Part shown: in pieces, positions 1 through 5,245 of the stretch
How the letters are laid out: each line of letters starts with the position of its first letter
How positions within the stretch are numbered: position 1 is the stretch's first letter
Source of the DNA: Alphaproteobacteria bacterium
Lineage (GTDB): Bacteria; Pseudomonadota; Alphaproteobacteria; Micavibrionales; Micavibrionaceae
Reading direction: 5' to 3'
Length of the DNA: 5,245 nt
NCBI GenBank assembly: GCA_030427765.1
Contig: JAUICS010000132.1
Location: 1 to 5,245, forward strand
The notes under the pieces: generated by a model
What the model saw: the letters and a program-made list of their open reading frames with translations, nothing else
Told to the model about the DNA's origin: nothing
The model's database searches: none
Program-made: the position numbers and the translations under genes

Positions 1-150
1 AAGCCACGTGTGATAAGGATTTAAATGATTGGTATCGTATCGCCACGGCAAAGACCGTTTATGTTTATCATACCAATCCAGAATCAATGCCCGTATACGC
101 CTTGGGTCTTCGGTATTGTTTGACTGATTATTCGCTACTGGTTTTGACAA
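1..150 (-). CDS. mutY: Adenine DNA glycosylase MutY, N-terminal fragment (runs off left edge)
   Basis: MutY removes adenine mispaired with 8-oxoguanine or guanine in base excision repair. Reading the minus strand in the frame ending at base 1 gives a peptide containing ILDWYDKHKRSLPWR, then NPYHTWL at the edge. This is the characteristic MutY N-terminus (LLxWYDxxxRxLPWR...DPYxxWL, normally followed by SEIMLQQT). Only about 50 residues are present; the HhH-GPD motif, catalytic residues and Fe-S cluster cysteines lie outside. The frame is closed by a stop at 172-174 and has no ATG, so the start must be non-ATG here: TTG at 148-150 (GGGA about 8 bases upstream) or TTG at 85-87, just before the conserved block. 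I chose 148-150, but the start is uncertain. The gene is divergent from the DUF721 gene, an arrangement I recall from many alphaproteobacteria. Identity is firm; the 5' end is not. Confidence 0.85.
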   Translation of the reverse strand, partial: MSKPVANNQSNNTEDPRRIRALILDWYDKHKRSLPWRYDTNHLNPYHTWL

Positions 151-193
151 ATCCTTGTTCCCAAAGTCCGGTTAATTGTATACGCTGGAAATC
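151..193. promoter_or_regulatory. Short divergent intergenic region between mutY and the DUF721 gene
   Basis: Only about 43 bases separate the chosen starts of two divergent genes, so their promoters must overlap each other or the coding ends. On the plus strand TTGTTC (155-160) lies 18 bases before TATACG (179-184), a weak sigma-70-like pair. The palindrome GTATAC (178-183) could serve as a -10 element in both directions. A perfect TTGACA at 144-149 has no good -10 partner at normal spacing. If the plus-strand pair is real, transcription would begin almost at the ATG at 194, giving a very short or leaderless mRNA. This is motif spotting only. Confidence 0.25.
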
Positions 194-667
194 ATGCTAA
201 AGCCACTATCCAATTCTGTTCAACATGTTCAAGGCCAATTGTTCGAAAAAAAGTTTACAACACTTGGTCGGCTTTTATCATATTGGAACATAATCGTTGG
301 TGAGGATTTGGCAAATGTATCCCGCCCGATCAAGATTCGTTTCCGTAAGGATAAACGAACAAAGAGGATGATGGCGAGCCTCGATGTGGCTACGGATAGC
401 GCGAATGCCATGTTATTTGCATATCGTAAGGATTTAATGCTCGAAAAAATCAATCAATTAATGGGACAAGACACCGTCACAGATATGAAATTTGTTCATT
501 ATCCCATTCAGGATATGTCAAAAAATGTGTCCGTTTCACAGAACGAACAACCAATATCGGAAGAAAACAAACAAAAATTGTCATCCATTACTAGCATTAT
601 TGAAGATGATGATATAAAACAGTCGCTTATGAATATTGGTGCCCACATCTACGGTGATAAGTCGTAG
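194..667 (+). CDS. DUF721 domain protein, DciA-like (helicase-loading family)
   Basis: A protein of 157 residues. The N-terminal part matches the DUF721/DciA pattern: KPLSNSVQHV, then a segment ending in LSYWNIIVGEDLAN (the family's 'L...W..IVG..LA..S.P'), a strand PIKIRFRKDK, and a second half LDVATDSANAMLFAYRKDLMLEKINQLMG resembling the 'L.V...S...A..L......L...IN...G' block. DciA proteins bind and help load the replicative helicase DnaB in bacteria without DnaC; assigning that role here rests on family membership. The last 45 or so residues are hydrophilic and acidic (IIEDDDIKQ), probably a flexible tail. An in-frame TTG at 176 would add six residues, but the ATG at 194 gives the usual family N-terminus. 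No strong Shine-Dalgarno is seen (GGAA at 187-190 is close). It sits beside mutY, as is common; a DsbA-like gene and smc, which I recall following it in many alphaproteobacteria, are absent. Confidence 0.8.
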   Translation: MLKPLSNSVQHVQGQLFEKKFTTLGRLLSYWNIIVGEDLANVSRPIKIRFRKDKRTKRMMASLDVATDSANAMLFAYRKDLMLEKINQLMGQDTVTDMKFVHYPIQDMSKNVSVSQNEQPISEENKQKLSSITSIIEDDDIKQSLMNIGAHIYGDKS

Positions 668-714
668 GGCAAACATCGCATACATATCGAATTAATCAAC
701 ATTGGATGTAATAC

Positions 715-1281
715 ATGAAAATCAATGCAATCAATATACGCGCCGGTAATGTTCTGGAGCATCAGGGAAAACTTTGTGTCGTTCTGAAAAGCGAAATTCT
801 TCAGCCAGGTAAAGGCGCATCTGTTGTTCAGGTGGAAATGCGTGACCTGAAGACGGGAAATAAGGATAATGTTCGTTTCCGTACGCAAGAAGCGGTTGAG
901 CGTGCGCATGTTGATGAAGTTGATTACCAGTTTTTGTATGAAGAAGGTGATGATCTGCACTTCATGAATAACGAAACATACGAACAAATTCAGATAACAA
1001 AGGAACTTGTTGGGTATTCCGGTGTTTTCTTATCGGAAGGTATGATTGTCAAAATCGCGTTAATCGAGGGTTCACCCGTACGTGTTGATTTGCCGGAGAA
1101 CGTAGTTGTAGAGATTGTTGAGACCGAACCTGTCGTGAAAGGGCAAACCGCGTCTTCATCTTATAAGCCGGCAATTGCAAATAATGGAGAGCGTATTATG
1201 GTTCCTCCACATATTGAGGCCGGAACACGTGTGGTTGTGAAATCTGCTGACGGCGCATATATTGAACGTGCAAAAAATTAA
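715..1281 (+). CDS. efp: Translation elongation factor P
   Basis: EF-P binds ribosomes stalled at polyproline stretches, between the P and E sites, and stimulates peptide bond formation. The 188-residue length is standard. Residues 1-65 form the KOW-like domain, with the conserved loop QPGKGASV whose tip Lys33 corresponds to E. coli Lys34, the residue that EpmA beta-lysylates. The middle OB domain follows (about 66-128), then the C-terminal OB domain, where residues 151-170 fit the EF-P signature K-x-A-x4-G-x2-[LIV]-x-V-P-x2-[LIV]-x2-G. The protein ends in GAYIERAKN, as is typical. The ATG at 715 has a GGA at 704-706, eight bases upstream. Whether Lys33 is modified cannot be told, because no epmA or epmB is in the window. 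It lies 47 bases after the DUF721 gene and 38 before suhB. Identity is certain. Confidence 0.98.
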   Translation: MKINAINIRAGNVLEHQGKLCVVLKSEILQPGKGASVVQVEMRDLKTGNKDNVRFRTQEAVERAHVDEVDYQFLYEEGDDLHFMNNETYEQIQITKELVGYSGVFLSEGMIVKIALIEGSPVRVDLPENVVVEIVETEPVVKGQTASSSYKPAIANNGERIMVPPHIEAGTRVVVKSADGAYIERAKN

Positions 1282-1319
1282 GTTTTAAGTTTAACAAACA
1301 GATATAACAGTTTATTTAT

Positions 1320-2144
1320 ATGGCTAAATACTCCCCTACAATTCACGTTATGATTAAAGCCGCCGAGGCCGCTTCACGATCACTTGTACGTGACTTTGGC
1401 GAGGTTGAGCAATTACAGGTATCTAAAAAAGGTCCCGGGGATTTCGTTAGTGCTGCTGATCGTCGTGCTGAGGACATCATTCAAAAGGAATTGCTTAAGG
1501 CTCGCCCGGGATACAGCATGATTATGGAGGAAAGCGGCCGAAAAGACGGTTCTGACCCACACCATACATGGATTGTTGACCCTCTGGATGGTACAACAAA
1601 TTTCTTGCATGGTATTCCGCATTGGGCGATTTCTATTGCTTTGCAGAAAGATAAAGAAATTGTTGCTGGTCTGATTTATGACCCGATTAAAGATGAACTT
1701 TTTTATGCGGAAAAAGGAACCGGCGCATTTATGCGCAATAAACGTTTGCGGGTGTCAGGCCGATCCAATATGGCCGATAGTGTTATTGCAGCGGGCTCCC
1801 CTGCCCTGACGCGTGGTAATCACGCTCGTTTTCAGCAGCAATCACAGGTTATCATGCAAAATACGGCAGCGTTCCGCAGGCAGGGTGCGGCGGCACTTGA
1901 TCTTGCATACGTTGCGGCTGGCCGTTATGAAGGGTTTTGGGAATATGATTTATCCCCTTGGGATGTTGCGGCCGGATATATCATTGTTCGTGAAGCAGGC
2001 GGAATGATAACGACAATTTCGGGACAAGGCACACCGTTAGATGGTAAATCTGTACTAGCGAGTAACGAAAAAATATACAAAGACCTCAAAGAACTTCTAA
2101 ATCAATGTCAAAAGCAGGATCAGGCTTCTCTCAAGGCTCTATAA
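1320..2144 (+). CDS. suhB: Inositol monophosphatase family protein SuhB
   Basis: A Mg2+-dependent phosphatase of the inositol-monophosphatase superfamily, 274 residues and cytoplasmic. Family members hydrolyse myo-inositol-1-phosphate; E. coli SuhB also acts with Nus factors in rRNA transcription and folding. The metal-site motifs are complete: Glu70 in MEESG, motif A WIVDPLDGTTNF (Asp87, Asp90, Thr92) and motif B SPWDVAAG (Asp215). GPGDFVSAADRRAE near residues 38-51 and FRRQGAAALDLAYVAAGRYEGFWE (about 185-208) are typical of alphaproteobacterial SuhB. The start at 1320 matches the family N-terminus; Met11 is a less likely alternative. There is no recognisable Shine-Dalgarno: the 18 bases before the ATG are mostly A and T. 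The gene follows efp at 38 bases and its last 40 bases overlap the OmpA-like gene. The exact substrate in this organism is unknown. Confidence 0.95.
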   Translation: MAKYSPTIHVMIKAAEAASRSLVRDFGEVEQLQVSKKGPGDFVSAADRRAEDIIQKELLKARPGYSMIMEESGRKDGSDPHHTWIVDPLDGTTNFLHGIPHWAISIALQKDKEIVAGLIYDPIKDELFYAEKGTGAFMRNKRLRVSGRSNMADSVIAAGSPALTRGNHARFQQQSQVIMQNTAAFRRQGAAALDLAYVAAGRYEGFWEYDLSPWDVAAGYIIVREAGGMITTISGQGTPLDGKSVLASNEKIYKDLKELLNQCQKQDQASLKAL

Positions 2145-3058
2145 CACTGGCTGTTAAGTACAGTGCCGTCCTGCTATTTGTTGTTATCCTGTTATATGGT
2201 GGGATAATTATGTCCGGTATTGATGTGCGTAATATTGATCTTACATCACCTGAAAATGATTACACGATATCTGGTGAGGTTAAACCCATCACATTTTCCG
2301 AAGATGAGGATGTAAACCCGCATCCGGTTGAGTTGGAGGTTTATGAACCGCCACCAATGTTTGATGCCATAGATGGTGACGCATCTGGGCCGGATTTGCC
2401 GGAAAATGCCAAACGAGTGCCGAGTGTAAAGTCCTATTCATCCACCTCTGAATTTCTAGAAGAATTCGAAATGCCGATTCCAATTTATAAGCCGGAAGAA
2501 GATAATAATTCTGAAGACGTGATTGTTGAAGAAGATGCTGCGGAAACGGAAGATGTTGCAACAAGTATTTATTCTGAATGGGGTGTGCCAATTCCGCCAT
2601 ATAAACCATATGCGGTGACCGAAAGATATTACCGTGCGCACTCTATGCCGGCCGTTCCGAGAGCAGAAGTGTTGGTGAAAAATATTCCTGCCAACACGAA
2701 GGCCAAAACAAAGTCTGATATAGAGAAGGTTGTTCCTGAAATTCCGAAAGGGCCGTTAATATCCTTAACATTCGCCCCGGGTGGAAAAGACCTTTCGCCT
2801 GGACATAAACAAACGCTTAACACACGTATTACTACGGAGCTTAAGCAAAATAGCCAGAAACGTGTGCAAATCCGTGCGTACTCACATTCAACGACAAAGG
2901 GGCTCACATCTGCACGAAGATTAGCCCTGGAACGTGCGCTTAATATCCGGCGTTTTTTGATTGATAACAATATCGAGCCGCACCGCATGGATATTCGTGC
3001 CTTTGGACAGACAACGGATGGCGCAACCGACCGTGTTGATATGATGATTGTAAATTAA
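2105..3058 (+). CDS. Inner-membrane-anchored OmpA-like C-terminal domain protein
   Basis: A protein of 317 residues with three parts. Residues 14-36 are a single hydrophobic segment (VKYSAVLLFVVILLYGG) with no cleavage site, so it is probably an N-in membrane anchor. Residues 37-215 are a long acidic, proline-rich periplasmic linker that carries the motif [MV]PIPxYKP twice (123-130 and 161-168). Residues 216-317 resemble an OmpA-type peptidoglycan-associated domain: VQIRAYSHS, RRLALERALNIRRFLIDNNI, then MDIRAFGQTTDGATDRVDMMIVN, matching 'V.I.GHTD', 'LS..RA..V...L...G' and 'G......NRRV'. Arg277 (in LERA) is kept, but the position 15 residues earlier, normally the Asp of GHTD that contacts diaminopimelate, is Ser262. 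Similar 'AYAxG' variants occur, as I recall, in alphaproteobacterial proteins encoded beside suhB. The ATG lies inside suhB, 40 bases before its stop, suggesting translational coupling. A later start at Met36 would remove the anchor. The role is unknown, probably structural in the envelope. Confidence 0.82.
   Translation: MSKAGSGFSQGSITLAVKYSAVLLFVVILLYGGIIMSGIDVRNIDLTSPENDYTISGEVKPITFSEDEDVNPHPVELEVYEPPPMFDAIDGDASGPDLPENAKRVPSVKSYSSTSEFLEEFEMPIPIYKPEEDNNSEDVIVEEDAAETEDVATSIYSEWGVPIPPYKPYAVTERYYRAHSMPAVPRAEVLVKNIPANTKAKTKSDIEKVVPEIPKGPLISLTFAPGGKDLSPGHKQTLNTRITTELKQNSQKRVQIRAYSHSTTKGLTSARRLALERALNIRRFLIDNNIEPHRMDIRAFGQTTDGATDRVDMMIVN
2471..2608 (+). repeat. Duplicated PIPxYKP motif in the OmpA-like protein linker
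   Basis: Two copies of an eight-residue motif, MPIPIYKP (bases 2471-2494) and VPIPPYKP (2585-2608), lie 38 residues apart and are each preceded by acidic/aromatic residues (EEFE and SEWG). The DNA copies differ at several third positions, so conservation is at protein level rather than from a recent duplication. The two sit in otherwise low-complexity acidic sequence. Confidence 0.6.
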
Positions 3059-3068
3059 ACTAAACAAC

Positions 3069-4853
3069 CTAATGTATTGCTGATGCCTTGGCACCGCCAA
3101 TAACCTGACTTTCGATCAAGTTTTTATATAGCGGCGTGGTTTTTAACAGTTCCTGATGATTACCAAAATTGACGATGCGTCCTTTGTCCATAACGTATAT
3201 CGTATCGGCGATCATGACCGTAGAGAGACGATGCGCAATTATAATTTTTGTCTGATCTTGTGTTTTGTTCTGAATCATATCCTGAACGGCCTTCTCGCTA
3301 ATGCTATCCAGTGACGATGTTGCCTCATCCAGTAGTAAGAATGCAGGATTGTTTAGAAGGGCACGTGCGATAGAAATACGTTGTTTCTGGCCGCCTGACA
3401 GACGGCTGCCGCCCTCACCTACCAAAGTGTCAATGCCGTCTGGCAGTTCTTCAATGAATTCATAAGCGTTTGCCATTTTGGTAACCCAGATAACTTCATC
3501 CTCAGACGCATCGGGCTTTGCCAGTAATATGTTGTTCCGGATTGTATCGGAAAAAATAACGGTATCCTGAGGGACTACAGAAAATAATGAACGATATGGT
3601 TTTATATCAAGGCTTTTGACATTTGTATCATCAAGGGTAATGATTCCGTCTTGGGGCTCATAAAAACGTAACATCAGCTTAACAAGGGTTGTTTTTCCGG
3701 AACCGCTTGGGCCGACAAACGCAACTGTTTCACCGCGATTTATGGTGAAATTTATGTCATTCAATGCATATATATCGGGTTTTTTCGGATATGAAAATTT
3801 TATGTTTTCGAAGGATAATGTTTCAAATATCGGAATGACTGCTGCTTGATGACGTTCCACAAGCAACGGTGAATGTGATTGTTCGTTTAATAAACTGATC
3901 AATCGGTCTGCCGCGCCGGATGCCTGATTTAAACTCCCATAAACCTCACTCAGCGTTCCGGCAGAAGACGCGACCAACACCGCGTAAAAAACAAATGATG
4001 TTAGCGCACCTGGTGTCATACGGCCTGCAATTACATCATGCCCACCAATCCACAAAACAATTCCAACACAGCTAAATACAATAAAGATGACCGCTGCCGC
4101 CATGAATGAGCGGTTCATAATATGCTGGGATGCAGTTTTATAGGCGGCATATGTTTTTTCTTTGTAGCGTGATGACACGAAATCTTCTTTTACGAAGCTT
4201 TGAATTGTCTGGATGCCGTGCAATGTTTCGTCTACATAAGCACCTATTTCACCAACACTATCTCGGCTGTCCTTTGACAAACGTCGAACGCGCCGCCCCA
4301 TCAGAACAATCGGTAGCAAAATAACCGGCACAACAAGAATAACCATTAGGGTTAGTTTCGGACTGGTTATAAGTAGCATGGCTATACCACCAAGCAGCAG
4401 AATAGAATTCCGCATGGCCATAGGTAAGGTGCTAGATATAACCGATTGCACAAGCGTGGTGTCAGACGTCAGGCGGGAAATGATCTCGCCCGTATTGTTT
4501 TGTTCGTAAAAACCGGGATCGAGGTTCAAAAGATTATTATAAACCCCCTGACGGAATTTCATGATTACACGTTCACCAAGTAATGATACGCATGTTGAAC
4601 GTAGGAAACTGGCAAGTGCCAAGGCCGTTATAATGCAAAACAGGACAAGCAATGCCTTATCCATAACAGTTTCGTTCTGGGTAGACAGACCATTATCAAC
4701 AAGAAAACGTACGCCGGACCCGATGGCAAGGACACATAAAGCCGCAATTATCAGGGATAACAATGCCCCTAGCACCAGATGCCAATCTTCCCTAAGATAA
4801 GGCCCTATTTTTTGAAGATTCTTAATGCTGTTGCCGGATAGGTGACGTGTCAT
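3069..4853 (-). CDS. ABC exporter half-transporter, MsbA/LmrA type (fused permease and ATPase)
   Basis: A 594-residue type IV (ABCB-like) exporter that would work as a homodimer in the inner membrane. The transmembrane domain spans about residues 20-315, with six likely helices (near 26-50, 66-86, 147-165, 167-186, 249-270 and 282-300) and the coupling-region sequences FYEQNNTGEIISRLTSD and YVDETLHGIQTIQSF typical of this class. The nucleotide-binding domain has Walker A GPSGSGKTT (381-389), Q-loop Gln429, signature LSGGQKQR (485-492), Walker B FLLLDE with catalytic Glu510, D-loop SLDS and switch His541 in AHRLST. All are intact, so it should be an active ATPase. Relatives include MsbA (lipid A flippase) and multidrug exporters; sequence alone does not settle the substrate, so I give no gene symbol. 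The ATG at 4851-4853 has no strong Shine-Dalgarno. The gene converges on the OmpA-like gene with 10 bases between stops. Confidence 0.95.
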   Translation of the reverse strand: MTRHLSGNSIKNLQKIGPYLREDWHLVLGALLSLIIAALCVLAIGSGVRFLVDNGLSTQNETVMDKALLVLFCIITALALASFLRSTCVSLLGERVIMKFRQGVYNNLLNLDPGFYEQNNTGEIISRLTSDTTLVQSVISSTLPMAMRNSILLLGGIAMLLITSPKLTLMVILVVPVILLPIVLMGRRVRRLSKDSRDSVGEIGAYVDETLHGIQTIQSFVKEDFVSSRYKEKTYAAYKTASQHIMNRSFMAAAVIFIVFSCVGIVLWIGGHDVIAGRMTPGALTSFVFYAVLVASSAGTLSEVYGSLNQASGAADRLISLLNEQSHSPLLVERHQAAVIPIFETLSFENIKFSYPKKPDIYALNDINFTINRGETVAFVGPSGSGKTTLVKLMLRFYEPQDGIITLDDTNVKSLDIKPYRSLFSVVPQDTVIFSDTIRNNILLAKPDASEDEVIWVTKMANAYEFIEELPDGIDTLVGEGGSRLSGGQKQRISIARALLNNPAFLLLDEATSSLDSISEKAVQDMIQNKTQDQTKIIIAHRLSTVMIADTIYVMDKGRIVNFGNHQELLKTTPLYKNLIESQVIGGAKASAIH

Positions 4854-4975
4854 GTCAAAATTCTATTTTATTTTTTAAACGTGTTAGCATAGTTATGGAT
4901 GCTATATCAATTCTTTGTAAAGATTGGTATATATTGTCTTTGCTGATTTTAAATTTAATTGACATGGATTTGATT
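4854..4975. promoter_or_regulatory. AT-rich divergent intergenic region between ABC exporter and secreted protein genes
   Basis: These 122 bases hold no ORF or RNA gene that I recognise and should contain promoters in both directions. They include T-rich runs at 4865-4877 and, at 4885-4904, the inverted repeat TAGCAT-N8-ATGCTA. Possible but weak elements are TATATT (4930-4935, plus strand) and, on the minus strand, TTTACA (4921-4916) and TTGATA; none has a well-spaced partner that I trust. Confidence 0.4.
4885..4904. repeat. Inverted repeat TAGCAT-N8-ATGCTA (possible operator)
   Basis: Two perfect 6-base arms (4885-4890 and 4899-4904) flank 8 bases. The dyad is placed between the divergent ABC exporter and secreted-protein genes, about 31 bases from the exporter start and 71 from the other. 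The size suits a dimeric regulator, but a 6-base dyad in AT-rich DNA can occur by chance. No T-run follows it directly, so it is not a terminator. Confidence 0.3.
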
Positions 4976-5245
4976 ATGTCCCGTATATATTTACAATTTC
5001 TAATATTACCTTTGTTCATGCTTTCCGTCTGCATGTGTTCAGCATATATTGCCCACGCGCAGGACAGTATTCCACAATCGGAAATTGATTATCAGGATGA
5101 CTTTAAGCCCGTAGTCCGATCGGTCGGTATTATTTCCGATGACCCGGATATTGATATTGAGGAAGCCATGGCTACCCGCCGCATCGGGACCGAGGACAGT
5201 GAATTTAAAATCATACAATACAACTCATCCACATGTGATGAATGT
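4976..5245 (+). CDS. Secreted protein of unknown function with CxxC, N-terminal fragment (runs off right edge)
   Basis: Ninety residues are visible before the window ends. Residues 1-28 are a good Sec signal peptide: Arg3, a hydrophobic core LQFLILPLFMLSV, and cleavage after AHA (Ala28-Gln29). Cys19 and Cys21 lie in the hydrophobic part but do not fit a lipobox (V or M at -1), so a soluble periplasmic protein is likelier than a lipoprotein. The mature part is acidic (DDPDIDIEE), then EFKIIQYNSSTCDEC, with a Cys-x-x-Cys at 87-90 on the last visible codons. A strand followed by S-T-C-x-x-C suggests a thioredoxin-like fold (compare YFSFTCGHC-type sites), but a CxxCH haem site or a metal site cannot be excluded because the next residue is missing. 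The ATG at 4976 has GGA at 4966-4968; an in-frame ATG at 4964 would add four residues. The family is not recognised. Confidence 0.75.
   Translation, partial: MSRIYLQFLILPLFMLSVCMCSAYIAHAQDSIPQSEIDYQDDFKPVVRSVGIISDDPDIDIEEAMATRRIGTEDSEFKIIQYNSSTCDEC

Noticed and set aside
93..185. GTATACGC occurring twice (93-100 and 178-185)
   Set aside because: One copy is within mutY coding sequence; an 8-base repeat at this distance is weak, and no third copy was noticed.
3..200. Open plus-strand frame from the left edge, stopping just after the DUF721 ATG (ATGCTAA), looking like an overlapping upstream gene
   Set aside because: The minus strand of the same stretch encodes an unmistakable MutY N-terminus; the plus-strand peptide resembles nothing known and is a shadow.
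649..987. Antisense open frame covering the DUF721-efp junction
   Set aside because: It overlaps a certain efp gene, and its product has no recognisable features.
2289..2988. Several antisense open frames opposite the OmpA-like gene
   Set aside because: Each conflicts with a supported coding frame, lacks family resemblance and has no ribosome binding site; they are shadows.
3088..3100. Perfect hairpin TTGGC-ACC-GCCAA near the convergent gene ends
   Set aside because: It lies inside the last codons of the ABC exporter, has only a 5-base stem and no T-run on either side, so it is not a credible terminator.
5030..5040. Cys19/Cys21 in the secreted protein as a lipoprotein attachment site
   Set aside because: The residues before each Cys (V or M at -1) do not fit the lipobox, and a good AHA signal peptidase I site follows.

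Overview
The window looks like a chromosomal housekeeping stretch from a fairly AT-rich alphaproteobacterium. The basis is the divergent mutY / DUF721 (DciA-like) pair, an efp next to an alphaproteobacterial-type suhB, and an inner-membrane-anchored OmpA-like protein just downstream of suhB. A Micavibrio-like or other deep-branching lineage is a guess. I see no rRNA, tRNA, CRISPR array, insertion sequence, phage gene or integrase.

Layout. (1) Positions 1-150, minus strand: the N-terminus of the adenine DNA glycosylase MutY, running off the left edge. (2) Positions 194-3058, plus strand: four genes in a row. They are a DUF721/DciA-like protein, translation elongation factor P, an inositol-monophosphatase family protein (SuhB), and a membrane-anchored OmpA-like protein that overlaps the end of suhB by 40 bases. 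Gaps are 47 and 38 bases, so one transcript is plausible, although efp may have its own promoter. (3) Positions 3069-4853, minus strand: a complete 594-residue MsbA/LmrA-type ABC half-transporter, converging tail to tail with the OmpA-like gene only 10 bases apart. (4) Positions 4854-4975: an AT-rich divergent intergenic region with a small inverted repeat. (5) Positions 4976-5245, plus strand: the start of a secreted protein with a clear signal peptide and a Cys-x-x-Cys at the window edge.

Functional picture. The plus-strand cluster joins DNA replication/repair (MutY, DciA-like) and translation (EF-P; SuhB, which also assists rRNA maturation in E. coli) to envelope genes (OmpA-like protein, lipid/drug-type ABC exporter, secreted CxxC protein). 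I found no convincing new defence, mobile or regulatory system. The items most worth a second look are the OmpA-like domain that lacks the usual peptidoglycan-binding aspartate and carries a duplicated PIPxYKP motif in its linker, and the unidentified secreted protein cut by the right edge.
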